Below, piece by piece: positions 1 through 8,449 of a stretch of DNA of 37,794 nucleotides (position 1 is the first letter of the stretch; the number at the start of each line of letters is the position of its first letter). The stretch comes from Flavobacteriales bacterium UBA7612 (GTDB lineage Bacteria > Bacteroidota > Bacteroidia > Flavobacteriales > Weeksellaceae), in the NCBI GenBank assembly GCA_002484335.1, contig DLJQ01000019.1, positions 92,042 to 129,835 on the forward strand, in the 5' to 3' direction. A model generated the notes under the pieces. That model did not search any database. It saw nothing but the letters and a program-made list of their open reading frames with translations, and was not told the DNA's origin. A program made the position numbers and the translations under genes.

Positions 1-29
1 GCTTTATATTTTTATTATTTACAAATTGA

Positions 30-1439
30 TTATTGATTAAGATGTTCTTCAACAAAATGGATCCAATTATAATCTTCTATTGTACCATCAATAAAAATAT
101 CAGGTTGTAAACCAATATCATCAACAGCAAAATCAGGAATTCTAAAACTTTTAGATAAACCATAATATAATTCGAAATCTTTACATGGAGATTCAACAAT
201 GTTTACATTAGAAATGTCTAGCATTCCTTTTGTTGTTTTTCCGTATAATTTTACTTTTTTACTCTGTTTTGCATTAAGTAAAAATTGTTCTGTTGTACTT
301 CCATTTTTATGATTAATTACAATTCCAATATTTTGAGGATATTCATAAACACAATCTAATTTTGTAATGTTAACTTCTTTATTAAATAGATCAACATATT
401 TTCCTTTTGATGCATCTAATTTTTCAAAATATCCTTTGAATTTTTTTCTTGATTCTTCATCAAAGTCAGGATTATTGGATAACTCATACATTCTTTGATT
501 ATTTAATTCCGTAGAATAAAATAAAGCACTTACAGTTCTTATAGGTTGTGTGTATAAGAAAGGAATTAGTTGTTCGAAGGCATTATCACTTCCTCCAGGA
601 TTATTCCTTACATCAATAATTAAATTTTTAGTAGATAGTATAATTTCTTTATTTTTTGCAATTACACTATCAATTAGTTTTTTTTCAGTTATTTCAAAAT
701 CGGGGATTCTTAAATAAGCTGTGTTTGAATCTAATTTTTCAAAAAAAGGCTTTGTTGAAGTTAATTGTTGATAACCTTTTTCAATCGATTGATCTTGATT
801 TACCTTTGGATAATCTTTTTTCAATAAAATATCACCTAATTTTAAATATGAATTTCCAATTTTTTTAATAGTAGATATTTTATTTTCAATTTTATTAGAA
901 GAATAAAAAAGACCATCATTTTCATTAAATATTGTTTTTACTTCTCCTATTGCCCAATTTTTGCTATTTGTATTTAGAATAAAACCTTTGTATTGATTTT
1001 TAATCTTTACAATTCCAATTTTTTCTCCATTGTTATCCCAAATACCTTCTATGTTATTATTAATTTTTAGTTTATCTAAATATTTTTTGAAATCTTTTTC
1101 ATTATATTTTAATATTTCAAGCTGTTTACTATTTTCTTCAGGTTTTGGTTTTATGTAATTAATTCCAATATGTCCATCACGAAAAAAGCGAACCCAAGTA
1201 TCAATTGTATTGGCACATTGATAATTGTTTGGAAGTTGTTTTACCTTTTCAAGAAAAATTTTATTATGAAGATCATAAGCTTCTTTTCCTTTTTTCTGTA
1301 AGATGTAATTGAACCCAGCATCATTTTCTTCAAAAGTTTTTTTTGTCCATAAAAAATTACTTTCACATGTACATTCCTGACCAAAAGAGTATGAGCAAAG
1401 ACCTATGAAAAATAGAAGTAAAAAATTGTTTTTTTTCAT
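30..1439 (-). CDS. S41 family (C-terminal processing-type) serine peptidase, secreted
   Basis: The protein has about 469 residues and starts with a signal peptide (charged MKKNN, a hydrophobic stretch, cleavage near SFG-Q). I chose the ATG at 1439; the codon just upstream in frame is TTG, a less likely start. The S41 core is in the second half: a strand and loop LIIDVRNNPGG (substrate-cradle motif), then NGSTTEQF, where the serine is in the place of the nucleophile of the family's S-x-x-E motif. The G+T-poor N-terminal half is family-variable and I see no clear PDZ domain. Members are periplasmic or secreted endopeptidases. The gene stands alone; its 3' end is 30 bases from the window edge. 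The target is unknown. A second, distant S41 protein is encoded at 10442–11755. Confidence 0.85.
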   Translation of the reverse strand: MKKNNFLLLFFIGLCSYSFGQECTCESNFLWTKKTFEENDAGFNYILQKKGKEAYDLHNKIFLEKVKQLPNNYQCANTIDTWVRFFRDGHIGINYIKPKPEENSKQLEILKYNEKDFKKYLDKLKINNNIEGIWDNNGEKIGIVKIKNQYKGFILNTNSKNWAIGEVKTIFNENDGLFYSSNKIENKISTIKKIGNSYLKLGDILLKKDYPKVNQDQSIEKGYQQLTSTKPFFEKLDSNTAYLRIPDFEITEKKLIDSVIAKNKEIILSTKNLIIDVRNNPGGSDNAFEQLIPFLYTQPIRTVSALFYSTELNNQRMYELSNNPDFDEESRKKFKGYFEKLDASKGKYVDLFNKEVNITKLDCVYEYPQNIGIVINHKNGSTTEQFLLNAKQSKKVKLYGKTTKGMLDISNVNIVESPCKDFELYYGLSKSFRIPDFAVDDIGLQPDIFIDGTIEDYNWIHFVEEHLNQ

Positions 1440-1542
1440 CAAATTAGTGTTCTATCGTTTTATAAATGTGTTAATTATAAAGACGAAATTAACTTATTGT
1501 TTTTGTTAAAACAATTTTGTTATTAAAAAAGACAATAAATGT

Positions 1543-2685
1543 TTATTCAACTTCAAAAATGGCAGAAATAGAAACAGAAGACCCAACAGGTAATGAGTTT
1601 GCTCCATAAGTATTTCTTGTATGTTTTCCTTTTTCTCCAAAAATATCAAATGTAAGATTAGATGCCACATTCATTAAGGCAGCATGATTTGTATAATCAT
1701 CTTTTGTATTAAAAGTTCCTATTAGTTGTACAACTTTTTTAACTCTGTTCAAGTCTCCACCTACAGCTTCATTTAGGATAGAAATAATATTTAACATAGT
1801 TTGTTTTGTAGCTTCTTTTACTTGTTCTTCATTTACATCTACGCCTAGTTTTCCTGGGTTTAGAATTTTACCATTTTTTAAAGAAACTTGATTGATGTAA
1901 ATTAAATTTCCAGTTCGTGCAAAAAGCTCATAATTACCTACTGGTTTTGGTAATGAGGGTAGGGTGATATTTTTTTCTTTTAAAGTATTATTTATAGAAG
2001 AAGTATTCTCTGTTGAAAATTCTTTTTTAGAAATTGTTCCTTTTAATGCGAATGCAATTTTAGAAAAATTTTGACCTTGTATTTCAGCCAAATGTCGTTC
2101 ACTTTTTGTAGGTCTTTCTACATCTTTTAATGAAGCAAGACTTGTAGTTCCTAAGATAGAATTTCCTTGTGGAATTGTTGTGTCAATATTTTCATTTCCT
2201 CTTATACCACTTGAAACTAATATCATTCCATGAACAGCTAGACTATTCCAAAATGATTGTAATGCTAATTCTTTTCCTGCTCCACTTCCAGCTGACATAA
2301 ATACAATTGCAGGAATTCCTTCAAGTTTATGATTACTCCATAATGTTGTTGTTTTTGATAGGAATTCACTCATTCTAGTACTTATATTTCCAAAATAAAC
2401 AGGAGAACCAAAAGCAATTCCATCATAGCTGGGTAACTCTTCTATTGTTGCGATAGGAATATTTTTTAATTTTGGATTTGTTGATGGTTTTACTTGTTTG
2501 ATGATTGCATTTGCATTTTTATTATTTTCGATTCCCTTTACAATTTCTTTTGCTAATTCATAAGTTCCTCCATTATCTGAATGAATGAGAACTAAAATTT
2601 TTGCTTTTTTTTCTTGTGCTGATATCAAGTTTGTTGTAAGTATTAATGTGATTACAGCCAATAAGAAAACATACCATTTTTTCAT
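1543..2685 (-). CDS. Exported flavodoxin/WrbA-like NAD(P)H:quinone reductase fused to a RidA-like domain
   Basis: The start chosen is the ATG at 2685, which gives a clean signal peptide (MKKWYVFLL…LISAQ); the frame stays open to 2760 but that extension looks non-coding. Residues about 27–205 form a flavodoxin-like fold of the WrbA type: KILVLIHSDNGGTYELA resembles the FMN phosphate loop, GSPVYFGNIS the second flavin loop, and FMSAGSGAGKE a third. After a linker, residues about 240–380 match the RidA/YjgF/UK114 family (GNLIYINQVS, GEKGKHTRNTYGANSLP with an arginine near the usual active-site position, SISAIFEVE). Both domains look complete. The export signal is unusual because WrbA and RidA proteins are normally cytosolic. 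Function is inferred only as a redox flavoprotein coupled to an imine/enamine hydrolase-like domain. Confidence 0.8.
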   Translation of the reverse strand: MKKWYVFLLAVITLILTTNLISAQEKKAKILVLIHSDNGGTYELAKEIVKGIENNKNANAIIKQVKPSTNPKLKNIPIATIEELPSYDGIAFGSPVYFGNISTRMSEFLSKTTTLWSNHKLEGIPAIVFMSAGSGAGKELALQSFWNSLAVHGMILVSSGIRGNENIDTTIPQGNSILGTTSLASLKDVERPTKSERHLAEIQGQNFSKIAFALKGTISKKEFSTENTSSINNTLKEKNITLPSLPKPVGNYELFARTGNLIYINQVSLKNGKILNPGKLGVDVNEEQVKEATKQTMLNIISILNEAVGGDLNRVKKVVQLIGTFNTKDDYTNHAALMNVASNLTFDIFGEKGKHTRNTYGANSLPVGSSVSISAIFEVE

Positions 2686-2768
2686 TTTAATTTTGTTTTG
2701 GTGTAAAATTATGAATGGCGTTTTTATTATTATTGACAAAAAGTATATATAAAACGACAATTGATATT

Positions 2769-2880
2769 GCGTTAGGGATAGTCGTGGAAATCCTTTTATA
2801 AGAAAACGAATTTTTGTTTTGCTAAGTTAGTGTTTTCTTATAAAAGATTGTAACAAATAGCCCGACCGCAGGGAACGCCC
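2769..2880. repeat. REP-like palindromic element, copy R1
   Basis: The element runs from GCGTTAGGGAT to GGGAACGCCC. It contains GGAAATCC, then a perfect 14-bp inverted repeat (2794–2807 and 2832–2845), then AGATTGTAAC and GCCCGACCGCAGGGAACGCCC. The outer sequences are almost the same as in the copy at 14811–14916, but the stem sequence is different. It begins 36 bp downstream of the stop codon of the dehydrogenase at 2917. It may act as a transcript end or mRNA-stabilising hairpin; mobility is not shown. Confidence 0.8.
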
Positions 2881-2916
2881 TATTAAAAATTATAATGAAG
2901 TATTTGTTTTAAAATT

Positions 2917-3783
2917 TTATTTTTTGAAAATATTAAATACATCTCTTACCGAATGAACAGTTTTATCCTCTAAGATTTTTTCTTTATCTATTTGCTCAAA
3001 TATTTCTTTTGCAGATAAAGCATAATGGAAAGGTAAATTTTCTGTTTTCAACATCTTTACTAATTCATCCATTTCTGTAATTCGTCTTTTTATATGCTGA
3101 GGATAAGTAGGTGTTGTTTTTATTAAATCTTGATATGTTCCTGGTAAAAATAACTCTAATTCATTATTCAATTCATCTATAAAACCATAATGTGATGCAG
3201 CAATCATTGTTTCGAAAAATAGACCATTTATCGATTTATTTACCATAGCAAATAATAATTTGAAAGCAGAAGCAGAAGTGATATCTGAACCAACATTTTT
3301 TACATGAAATACTTGTCCAATTATATCAATAAACTGCTTTGTGTTGGTTCCGCTTACTATAATTTTAGCATTCGTTGCGACTTTATGCGAATTACCTAAA
3401 ACAGCTGCATTAATAAACAAACCTTTTGTTTTGGTAATAATTTTATGAATTTTAGATACTGTTTGTGGATTATTGGAATTCATATCTATAAAAACAGGGT
3501 ATTTTTTTTGAAGTTCCATTTCTGTTGCTACAATTTCTGCAACCGAAATACTAGCTTCTGCATTGGTTAAACTAATAATATAGTTTGCTTCTTTAACTAT
3601 GTTTTCTATTGTTTTTACATCTTCTATTCCAGCATTTTTTATTCTTTCTATAGTATTTGTAGAACGACCATTACTTGCAGAGATTACTCTGAAATGTGCA
3701 GAAATTAATTCTTTTGCAATTGCTTGCCCCATATCGCCAGGATATAGAATAGCTATACATGTATTATTAATAGATTTAGTCAT
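2917..3783 (-). CDS. NAD(P)-dependent oxidoreductase, 6-phosphogluconate/3-hydroxyisobutyrate dehydrogenase-like
   Basis: 288 residues. The N-terminal Rossmann domain starts at about residue 9 with the dinucleotide loop GDMGQAIA, in a variant form that lacks the first glycine of the usual GxGxxG/A. MNSNNP and the lysine in ASAFKLLF correspond to the conserved substrate and catalytic segments of the beta-hydroxyacid dehydrogenase family. The C-terminal helical part (about 175–285) resembles the DUF1932 C-terminal domain found in this group. It should be a cytosolic enzyme oxidising a small hydroxy acid or reducing an imine or keto compound; the substrate cannot be told. It is the upstream-most of a loose minus-strand run, with no neighbour close enough to suggest a shared operon. 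Confidence 0.75.
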   Translation of the reverse strand: MTKSINNTCIAILYPGDMGQAIAKELISAHFRVISASNGRSTNTIERIKNAGIEDVKTIENIVKEANYIISLTNAEASISVAEIVATEMELQKKYPVFIDMNSNNPQTVSKIHKIITKTKGLFINAAVLGNSHKVATNAKIIVSGTNTKQFIDIIGQVFHVKNVGSDITSASAFKLLFAMVNKSINGLFFETMIAASHYGFIDELNNELELFLPGTYQDLIKTTPTYPQHIKRRITEMDELVKMLKTENLPFHYALSAKEIFEQIDKEKILEDKTVHSVRDVFNIFKK

Positions 3784-3817
3784 TTTTTATATTTAGTTGA
3801 ACCAAAAGTTTTATTAT

Positions 3818-4342
3818 TTATGAGTTAAAATCTCGTTTCATCATAATATCCGTTTGTACATCATTACCGAGTTTGAAAACATGTTTGTCGAAAGCTACAA
3901 AACCATTTTTTTCATAAAAATGAATTGCTTTTTTATTGTATTCCCAAACACCTAACCAAATGTAATTTACATTTTTTATTTGAGCAATTTCTAATGCTTT
4001 TTCGAAAAGTAATTGTCCTATTTTTTTTCCATGAAATTCTTTTAAGACATAAATACGTTCAATTTCGAGTGAATTTTCTGTTTTTATTTCTGTTTGAGAT
4101 GGTCCCCAATTTAATTTTAAGTATCCGATAGGTTCTTCATTATACATTGCAAAATAAAAAATTGAATTGTTATCTTGTAGTTCTATTTTTATTTTTTCGA
4201 TGGAAAAACTTGTTTCTAAATATTTATTCATGTCTTCTTCGTTATTATCTGTAGAGAAGGTTTCCGAAAAAGTAAGTTTTCCTATATGTTGTAATTTAGT
4301 GATATCGTTAATTGTTATTTCTCTAATTGTAACTGTTTCCAT
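3818..4342 (-). CDS. GNAT family N-acetyltransferase
   Basis: 174 residues with a complete GNAT fold. ITINDITKLQHIGKLTF is the N-terminal strand–helix, IERIYVLKEFHGKKIGQLLF contains beta4 and the acetyl-CoA pyrophosphate loop (Q/R-x-x-G-x-G/A type, here HGKKIGQ), and NYIWLGVWEYNKKAIHFYEKNGF is the typical C-terminal motif B. It transfers acetyl from acetyl-CoA to an amine. Close relatives include spermidine- and amino-acid-acetylating enzymes, but the acceptor is not recognisable here. The stop lies 34 bp from the next downstream gene's start (3783), so a short operon with the dehydrogenase is possible. Confidence 0.85.
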   Translation of the reverse strand: METVTIREITINDITKLQHIGKLTFSETFSTDNNEEDMNKYLETSFSIEKIKIELQDNNSIFYFAMYNEEPIGYLKLNWGPSQTEIKTENSLEIERIYVLKEFHGKKIGQLLFEKALEIAQIKNVNYIWLGVWEYNKKAIHFYEKNGFVAFDKHVFKLGNDVQTDIMMKRDFNS

Positions 4343-4465
4343 GTTGAACTTTTTTTCTACTTATTTTATTCGTTTTTTAATTTTTTATCTGATTAAATAA
4401 AAATATTTTGACAAAGTTCTGTATTTAGTAGCATGAAAAATTTAACAAATGATAAATAATGAACT

Positions 4466-5029
4466 CTATTTTATATTAGCTCTTATTCGGCTTAAACTAA
4501 CTTGTGTTATTCCTAAATAGGAGGCAATGTAATTGAGTTGAATTCGTTGAATTAGATTTGGATAATTTTTCAAAAGTTCTATATAGCGATCTGTAGCAGT
4601 TCCGAATTGTCTAGAAATAAGTCTTTCTTCTGCTTTGATAAGTTCTTTTTCAGCAAATTTTCTTCCCCAATTTGCAATTTCAATATTTTCTAAAAATAAT
4701 TTCTGTAAGTTCTCTGTTTTCAGTTCAAAAAGTTGGCAATCTTCTAATAACTCGATATTTTCGTACCCTTTTTTATTTTCTATATAACTTTTTAGAGAAA
4801 TAATAGTATCACCTTCTTTTCCAAATGCAAAAGTGATTTCATTTTCGCCAACAAAAGAAAAAGTACGTGCAATTCCTTTCTTTATGAAATAAATATTTTT
4901 TTCAATTTTATCAGCTTTTATTATTAAGTGATTTTTAGGAAAATGAATTTCAGTAATATTTTGTAGAAGTAATGATTTTGATGATTCCGAAATACTATAT
5001 ATTCTATCAATTATTTGTTCAATATCCAT
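4466..5029 (-). CDS. Crp/Fnr family transcriptional regulator
   Basis: 187 residues. The N-terminal part (about 15–115) is a cyclic-nucleotide-binding-type beta-roll (KNHLIIKADKIEKNIYFIKKGIAR, FGKEGDTI). It has no arginine/serine pair expected for cAMP binding and no cysteine cluster for an iron–sulfur centre. A long helix (AEKELIKAEERLISRQF) connects to a C-terminal winged helix with LNYIASYLGITQVSLSRIR as the recognition helix. Single-copy regulators of this type are common in flavobacteria and often control an adjacent gene. Here the neighbours are the GNAT gene downstream and the Vat-like gene upstream, both on the same strand, so either could be a target. No operator was identified. Confidence 0.85.
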   Translation of the reverse strand: MDIEQIIDRIYSISESSKSLLLQNITEIHFPKNHLIIKADKIEKNIYFIKKGIARTFSFVGENEITFAFGKEGDTIISLKSYIENKKGYENIELLEDCQLFELKTENLQKLFLENIEIANWGRKFAEKELIKAEERLISRQFGTATDRYIELLKNYPNLIQRIQLNYIASYLGITQVSLSRIRANIK

Positions 5030-5090
5030 TTTAAAATAAGGCTTAGGAGTTAATTTTTATTGAACTTTAGTCGTTAAAAACTCTAAATTT

Positions 5091-5669
5091 TCAGTTATTT
5101 TTTTCAATATCCCAATTCCACCATTCTATTTTCAATAATTCTTCAATTTTTTCTTCAGAGAATCGTTTTTTTATTTCTTTGGCAGGGTTTCCACCTACAA
5201 TACTATAAGGTTCTACTTTTTTTGTTACTGTAGAATTTGTTGAGATAATAGCCCCATTTCCAATTTTTATTCCAGGCATAATTGTTACATTGTGACCAAT
5301 CCAAACATCATTTTCAATGACTGTATCTCCTTTAAATGGTAGTTCTTCATTTTTCGGAGTAGATTTTGCCCATTCTTTTCCATAAATATAAAATGGGTAT
5401 GCAGTTATACCATCCATTTTGTGGTTTGCTCCGTTCATAATAAACTTTACATCAGAAGCTATCATACAAAATTTTCCAATAATTAATTTATCACCTAAAA
5501 AATCAAAATGATATTTTACATTTTTTTCAAAATTTTCTACATTTTCAAAATCATCATAATATGTATAATCACCAACAATAATATTAGGGTTTTTGATTAT
5601 ATTTTTCAGAAAACAAAGTTTTTTATAATGAGGAAGAGGAAACATTTCATTTTTATCAGGAATCTCCAT
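5091..5669 (-). CDS. Vat-like xenobiotic (streptogramin A-type) O-acetyltransferase, hexapeptide family
   Basis: 192 residues with left-handed beta-helix hexapeptide repeats (IGKFCMIASDVKFIM, then VIENDVWIGHNVTIMPGIKIGNGAIISTNSTV). The segment NGANHKMDG carries H83, which lines up with the catalytic histidine (H82) of VatD. GDTVIENDVWIG, GGNPAKEIKKRF and IEWWNWDIEKN match the characteristic C-terminal signature of Vat and CatB-type acetyltransferases. Known members inactivate group A streptogramins (Vat) or chloramphenicol (CatB) using acetyl-CoA in a trimer. The insertion between repeats (YPFYIYGKEWAKSTP) is the Vat-type substrate loop. It is about 15–25 residues shorter than clinical Vat proteins, and the substrate is inferred, not shown. 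The ATG is preceded by an A/T-rich leader. Confidence 0.8.
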   Translation of the reverse strand: MEIPDKNEMFPLPHYKKLCFLKNIIKNPNIIVGDYTYYDDFENVENFEKNVKYHFDFLGDKLIIGKFCMIASDVKFIMNGANHKMDGITAYPFYIYGKEWAKSTPKNEELPFKGDTVIENDVWIGHNVTIMPGIKIGNGAIISTNSTVTKKVEPYSIVGGNPAKEIKKRFSEEKIEELLKIEWWNWDIEKNN

Positions 5670-5708
5670 AAACTATATTTTAGATTATATGTAAATATAC
5701 TTTTTAAT

Positions 5709-6041
5709 CTATTTTTCAACGTAAATAAAACCTTCTTTTCCAGAAGAGAAAATAGTTTTTATGCGTTTGTAACTGTCTACTTCATATTCATCAGCTTGCT
5801 GTAACTCTTCATCCGTTATTTCGAAAAGAACTCCTTCCACTTTGTCACTTGTATTTCCACTGTAGGTAAGAATTGGATGAAATTTTTGTTCAGATTTTTT
5901 TAAAACTTCCTCATCAAAAATCTCAATATAATCTAATTTATAGTTTAGTAAGAAGTCTTTTTCTCCTTCTAGTATTCTCCCAAAAGTTTCTAATTGAACT
6001 TTTTCTTTTTGTAATGTTCCGTAAGAAAATAATAAATTCAT
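5709..6041 (-). CDS. Gamma-glutamylcyclotransferase-like (AIG2/GGCT fold) protein
   Basis: 110 residues. It starts with LLFSYGTLQ, the signature phosphate/substrate-binding loop of the GGCT-like fold. The C-terminal DEYEVDSYKR has E87 in the position of the catalytic glutamate (consensus D-x-Y-E-x-x-x-Y-x-R). The size fits single-domain bacterial members. Characterised relatives release 5-oxoproline from gamma-glutamyl amines or peptides, but most bacterial members have no known substrate. The stop is 39 bp from the Vat-like gene start (5669), so the two could be co-transcribed; a functional link is not evident. Confidence 0.8.
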   Translation of the reverse strand: MNLLFSYGTLQKEKVQLETFGRILEGEKDFLLNYKLDYIEIFDEEVLKKSEQKFHPILTYSGNTSDKVEGVLFEITDEELQQADEYEVDSYKRIKTIFSSGKEGFIYVEK

Positions 6042-6106
6042 AATTTGTTGTTCATGTTATATCAAAAATACATGAATTTTAACGATAAATCGTTATATTA
6101 TTTTTG

Positions 6107-6212
6107 GGGCAATCACTGACGTGCCGCGCTTTATCACTCCCAATCTTTTTAGATTGGTTATTGAGCGGATTCGAAAAATGACCAATCTAAAAAGGATTTC
6201 CGCTACAATCGC
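6107..6212. repeat. REP-like palindromic element, copy R2 (divergent)
   Basis: A diverged member of the palindromic family, in the opposite sense to R1 and R3. It opens with GGGCAATCACTGACG, has a perfect 14-bp stem (6145–6158 CTTTTTAGATTGGT and 6181–6194 ACCAATCTAAAAAG), and ends with GGATTTCCGCTACAATCGC. The stem sequence is unrelated to R1. It lies 97 bp downstream of the stop of the hydrolase gene at 6310 and upstream of the GGCT-like gene. Confidence 0.65.
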
Positions 6213-6309
6213 TATTGCAGATAGAATTGTAGTAAAAATGTATAAAATAAAAAGGTTTGTAAATTTGTAATAGATTATTTAATAATAAGTTATTCTAGAT
6301 TATAAATAA

Positions 6310-7359
6310 TTATTTTATATCTTTTTTGGGTAAAGAATATTCTTGATTTTTTAAAATAGCAATAATAGCATCGGATAGCTCAAAAATTTTACCTTTATAA
6401 TTATTACCTAAAAGAATTACAGTAAATTTTTCGTCAATGTTAGAAATCATGATAGCTTCATAATTTCCAGCTCTTCCATCGTGTACATGTTCAATTAGAT
6501 TTTTATTTCTATACTTAGCTTCACCCAAAGCAGATTGAGAATCATCCTCATTAAATTGCTGTCCTAATTCAAACAATGAATTTTTATTAATCAATTTTTT
6601 TGAGTGAAGACAATTTGTGAATTTTAATAAATCATTCGTTGTTAAAAAAGTTCCGCCCACTAGAAAATCTGGTTTATCTTCGACTAAATTATTATTAAAT
6701 CCTTTGGCAACATATTTTTTATTTTCATCAATAGGAGTTATTTCAGATGAATTCATTTTACAAGGTTTAAAAATGTATTTATTTACATAATTTTTATAAT
6801 CTTCGCCTGTGATTTTTTCAATAATAAACTGTCTAAGAAAAATATTATTATTGTTGTAGTCGTATTTTGTGCCTGGAATAAAATCTAGTGAGTCAATTTG
6901 TTTTAAATCCTCAAAAATATCTTTATTACTTTTTATTTTTTTCCAGTTTACATTTGGTATTCCACTTGTATAATACAGTAAATCTCTTATAGAAACTTCA
7001 TTGGACCATTTGTGTAATTCTGGAAAAAATTTCGAAACTTTATCATCTAATTGTAGTTTACCTTCTTCTTTTAACTGTTCTAATGCAATAGCACTAAATT
7101 CTTTGGTTATGGAACCAATATTGAATGTATAATCTGTTGTTAATTCTTTTGTTTTATTTGCATCAACAAAACCGAATGAAGAATTATATATTATTTTATT
7201 ATTTTTTGTTACAATGATATTTCCATTAAATAATTCATTTTTACTTGACCATTTCATTAATGAATCAATTTTGTTTATATCATTTATTTGTGAATAAATT
7301 CTATTTGTAAAAAATAGTAGAACTAATAGAAGAGAATATTGGAAATTTTTACTGTACAT
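6310..7359 (-). CDS. Serine hydrolase of the beta-lactamase/class C PBP fold, exported
   Basis: Start chosen at ATG 7359, which gives a signal peptide (MYSKNFQYSLLLVLLFFTNRIYSQ); an in-frame TTG lies nine codons upstream. The product has 349 residues. S83-x-x-K86 is in GSITKEFS (nucleophile and general base), YDYNNNN supplies the Y-x-N tyrosine, and VHDGRAGNYEA replaces the KTG triad with an HxG-type motif, as in class C-like esterases and D-stereospecific peptidases. Members of this broad family (Pfam Beta-lactamase, PF00144) include esterases, D-aminopeptidases and few true beta-lactamases, so antibiotic resistance should not be assumed. It probably acts in the periplasm. It is flanked by the palindromic element at 6107–6212. 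Confidence 0.85.
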   Translation of the reverse strand: MYSKNFQYSLLLVLLFFTNRIYSQINDINKIDSLMKWSSKNELFNGNIIVTKNNKIIYNSSFGFVDANKTKELTTDYTFNIGSITKEFSAIALEQLKEEGKLQLDDKVSKFFPELHKWSNEVSIRDLLYYTSGIPNVNWKKIKSNKDIFEDLKQIDSLDFIPGTKYDYNNNNIFLRQFIIEKITGEDYKNYVNKYIFKPCKMNSSEITPIDENKKYVAKGFNNNLVEDKPDFLVGGTFLTTNDLLKFTNCLHSKKLINKNSLFELGQQFNEDDSQSALGEAKYRNKNLIEHVHDGRAGNYEAIMISNIDEKFTVILLGNNYKGKIFELSDAIIAILKNQEYSLPKKDIK

Positions 7360-7469
7360 ATTTTTAAATAATCTATTATTTTTCAATAAGGTAAAATTAT
7401 GAAAATAAATAAGAAAGAAAATGATTTAATGTTTATTCATTTTTATCAATAATTTTCATAAAACTTATG

Positions 7470-7907
7470 TTATATGTTGTGTTGAATTTTAAATGAGAAT
7501 TTTTGTCCGTCTTTTAAATCTTTAATTTGAAATGCTAAATCTGCTGAGAATTCAATAAGTTTTTCAAAAGATATTTTTACTAAATTTTCTTCGATATATT
7601 TACCACCTAAAACACCAGGTTTAATTAATGTGTACTTTTCGTTTTTATTTAAACAACCTAATTTTTTAAATGCAATTTCTTTTAAAAATACAAGATCCCA
7701 ATCTTCATTAAATTCAATTGTTTTTTGAAGTTGATTAAACTGATTAATATTTTCTGCTATTTTTTCGCATTGTAATTCTTCAGGACACATTCTCCATATA
7801 GTTTTGTCATCATTTAACAGAATTAGATTTCCAAAATCATTTTCATTAATAATTTAGATAAAATATGTATTAAGCCAATTCCATTTTTCATTTATTATTT
7901 CTAGCAT
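7470..7907 (-). pseudogene. DUF1851 (T6SS immunity Tdi1-type) gene interrupted by an in-frame stop
   Basis: From 7790 down, a 106-residue frame (MCPEELQCEKIAENINQF…FSADLAFQIKDLKDGQKF) matches the C-terminal two thirds of DUF1851 proteins. Reading upstream in the same frame gives ENDFGNLILLNDDKTIWR, typical of the family's middle part. It is then interrupted by one TAA at 7854–7856. Before that comes MLEIINEKWNWLNTYFI from an ATG at 7907. The reconstructed gene would be 145 codons, the usual family length, with codon 18 as the stop. There is no frameshift. No ATG in frame lies between the stop and 7790, so a product would have to start at 7790 or at ATT/TTG-like codons. DUF1851 proteins neutralise ADP-ribosylating T6SS toxins of the Tde/GAD type; no such toxin is present here, so this looks like a decayed orphan immunity gene. 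Confidence 0.75.
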
Positions 7908-8033
7908 AATGTGAATTAAAAATTATAGATAATGATTAGGGTTTTTCAAAATGATGCAAAATTGAATTGAAAGTTTAATTCATTCAGAAACATAGTCAAA
8001 GTATTTTATGTGACTAAAATAATGAAAAAGTTA

Positions 8034-8092
8034 CAGAAGTTGAGTACTTAAACATACATTTTCAAAATCTGTGGTTAGTTGCAGTATTTTTA
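8034..8092 (-). repeat. Cassette-edge module F
   Basis: Downstream of the gene ending at 8093. On the minus strand the stop is followed by AAATACTGCAACTAACC, then TTTTGAAAATGTATG and AAGTACTCAACTT. The same order and similar words occur in module B (10390–10441: AACAACGGCTAAAATC, GCAAAATGTAAGG, AAGCACTCAACTT). The GTTAGTT box (plus strand) is at 8074–8080. This extends the array of shared gene ends to the left. Confidence 0.55.
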
Positions 8093-8449
8093 TTAAATTA
8101 TGATTTTATAGTTATAATTTATTTCAAGAATTATTGCAGTAGAAAATAATATTGTTGTAATTAAATGAACGATAAATTGGTTAATTGTTAATTCTCTTAA
8201 AACTTTTATTTTAAATAGAATGTAAATAATTAATATGCTAAATAAAATTGAAAGTATCAACGTTATAATTATAAGTAATAAATTATTTTCAACAAAGAAT
8301 ATTTTTTTTCTTGAAATAAGAAAAATAAAAATTAGTGTAGAAAAAATCATTGAAATAGTAATCTTCCAACTTTTATTATTCTCTTTTTTATAATTTTCAC
8401 TGTCGATAATAGTTAAAAAATTATTTAAAAAATCTAGAAAGTCAAACAT
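8093..8449 (-). CDS. Small membrane protein of unknown function
   Basis: 118 residues, very rich in isoleucine, phenylalanine and leucine. After a hydrophilic start (residues 1–27) there are three likely membrane segments: about 28–46, 55–78 and 90–110. I recognise no family. It lies in the cassette-like array and its stop is followed directly by a shared edge module (8034–8092). Small membrane proteins in such positions are often immunity or defence components, but that is inference from position only. Codon use is as A+T-rich as the neighbours. Confidence 0.6.
   Translation of the reverse strand: MFDFLDFLNNFLTIIDSENYKKENNKSWKITISMIFSTLIFIFLISRKKIFFVENNLLLIIITLILSILFSILIIYILFKIKVLRELTINQFIVHLITTILFSTAIILEINYNYKIII

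Noticed and set aside
6310..7359. True beta-lactamase
   Set aside because: S-x-x-K and Y-x-N are shared by many esterases and peptidases of this fold; the third motif is HxG-like, so resistance cannot be claimed.
7854..7856. TAA in the DUF1851 gene as a recoded or readthrough codon
   Set aside because: No known flavobacterial recoding of TAA exists and no stimulatory structure was seen; a nonsense mutation is simpler.
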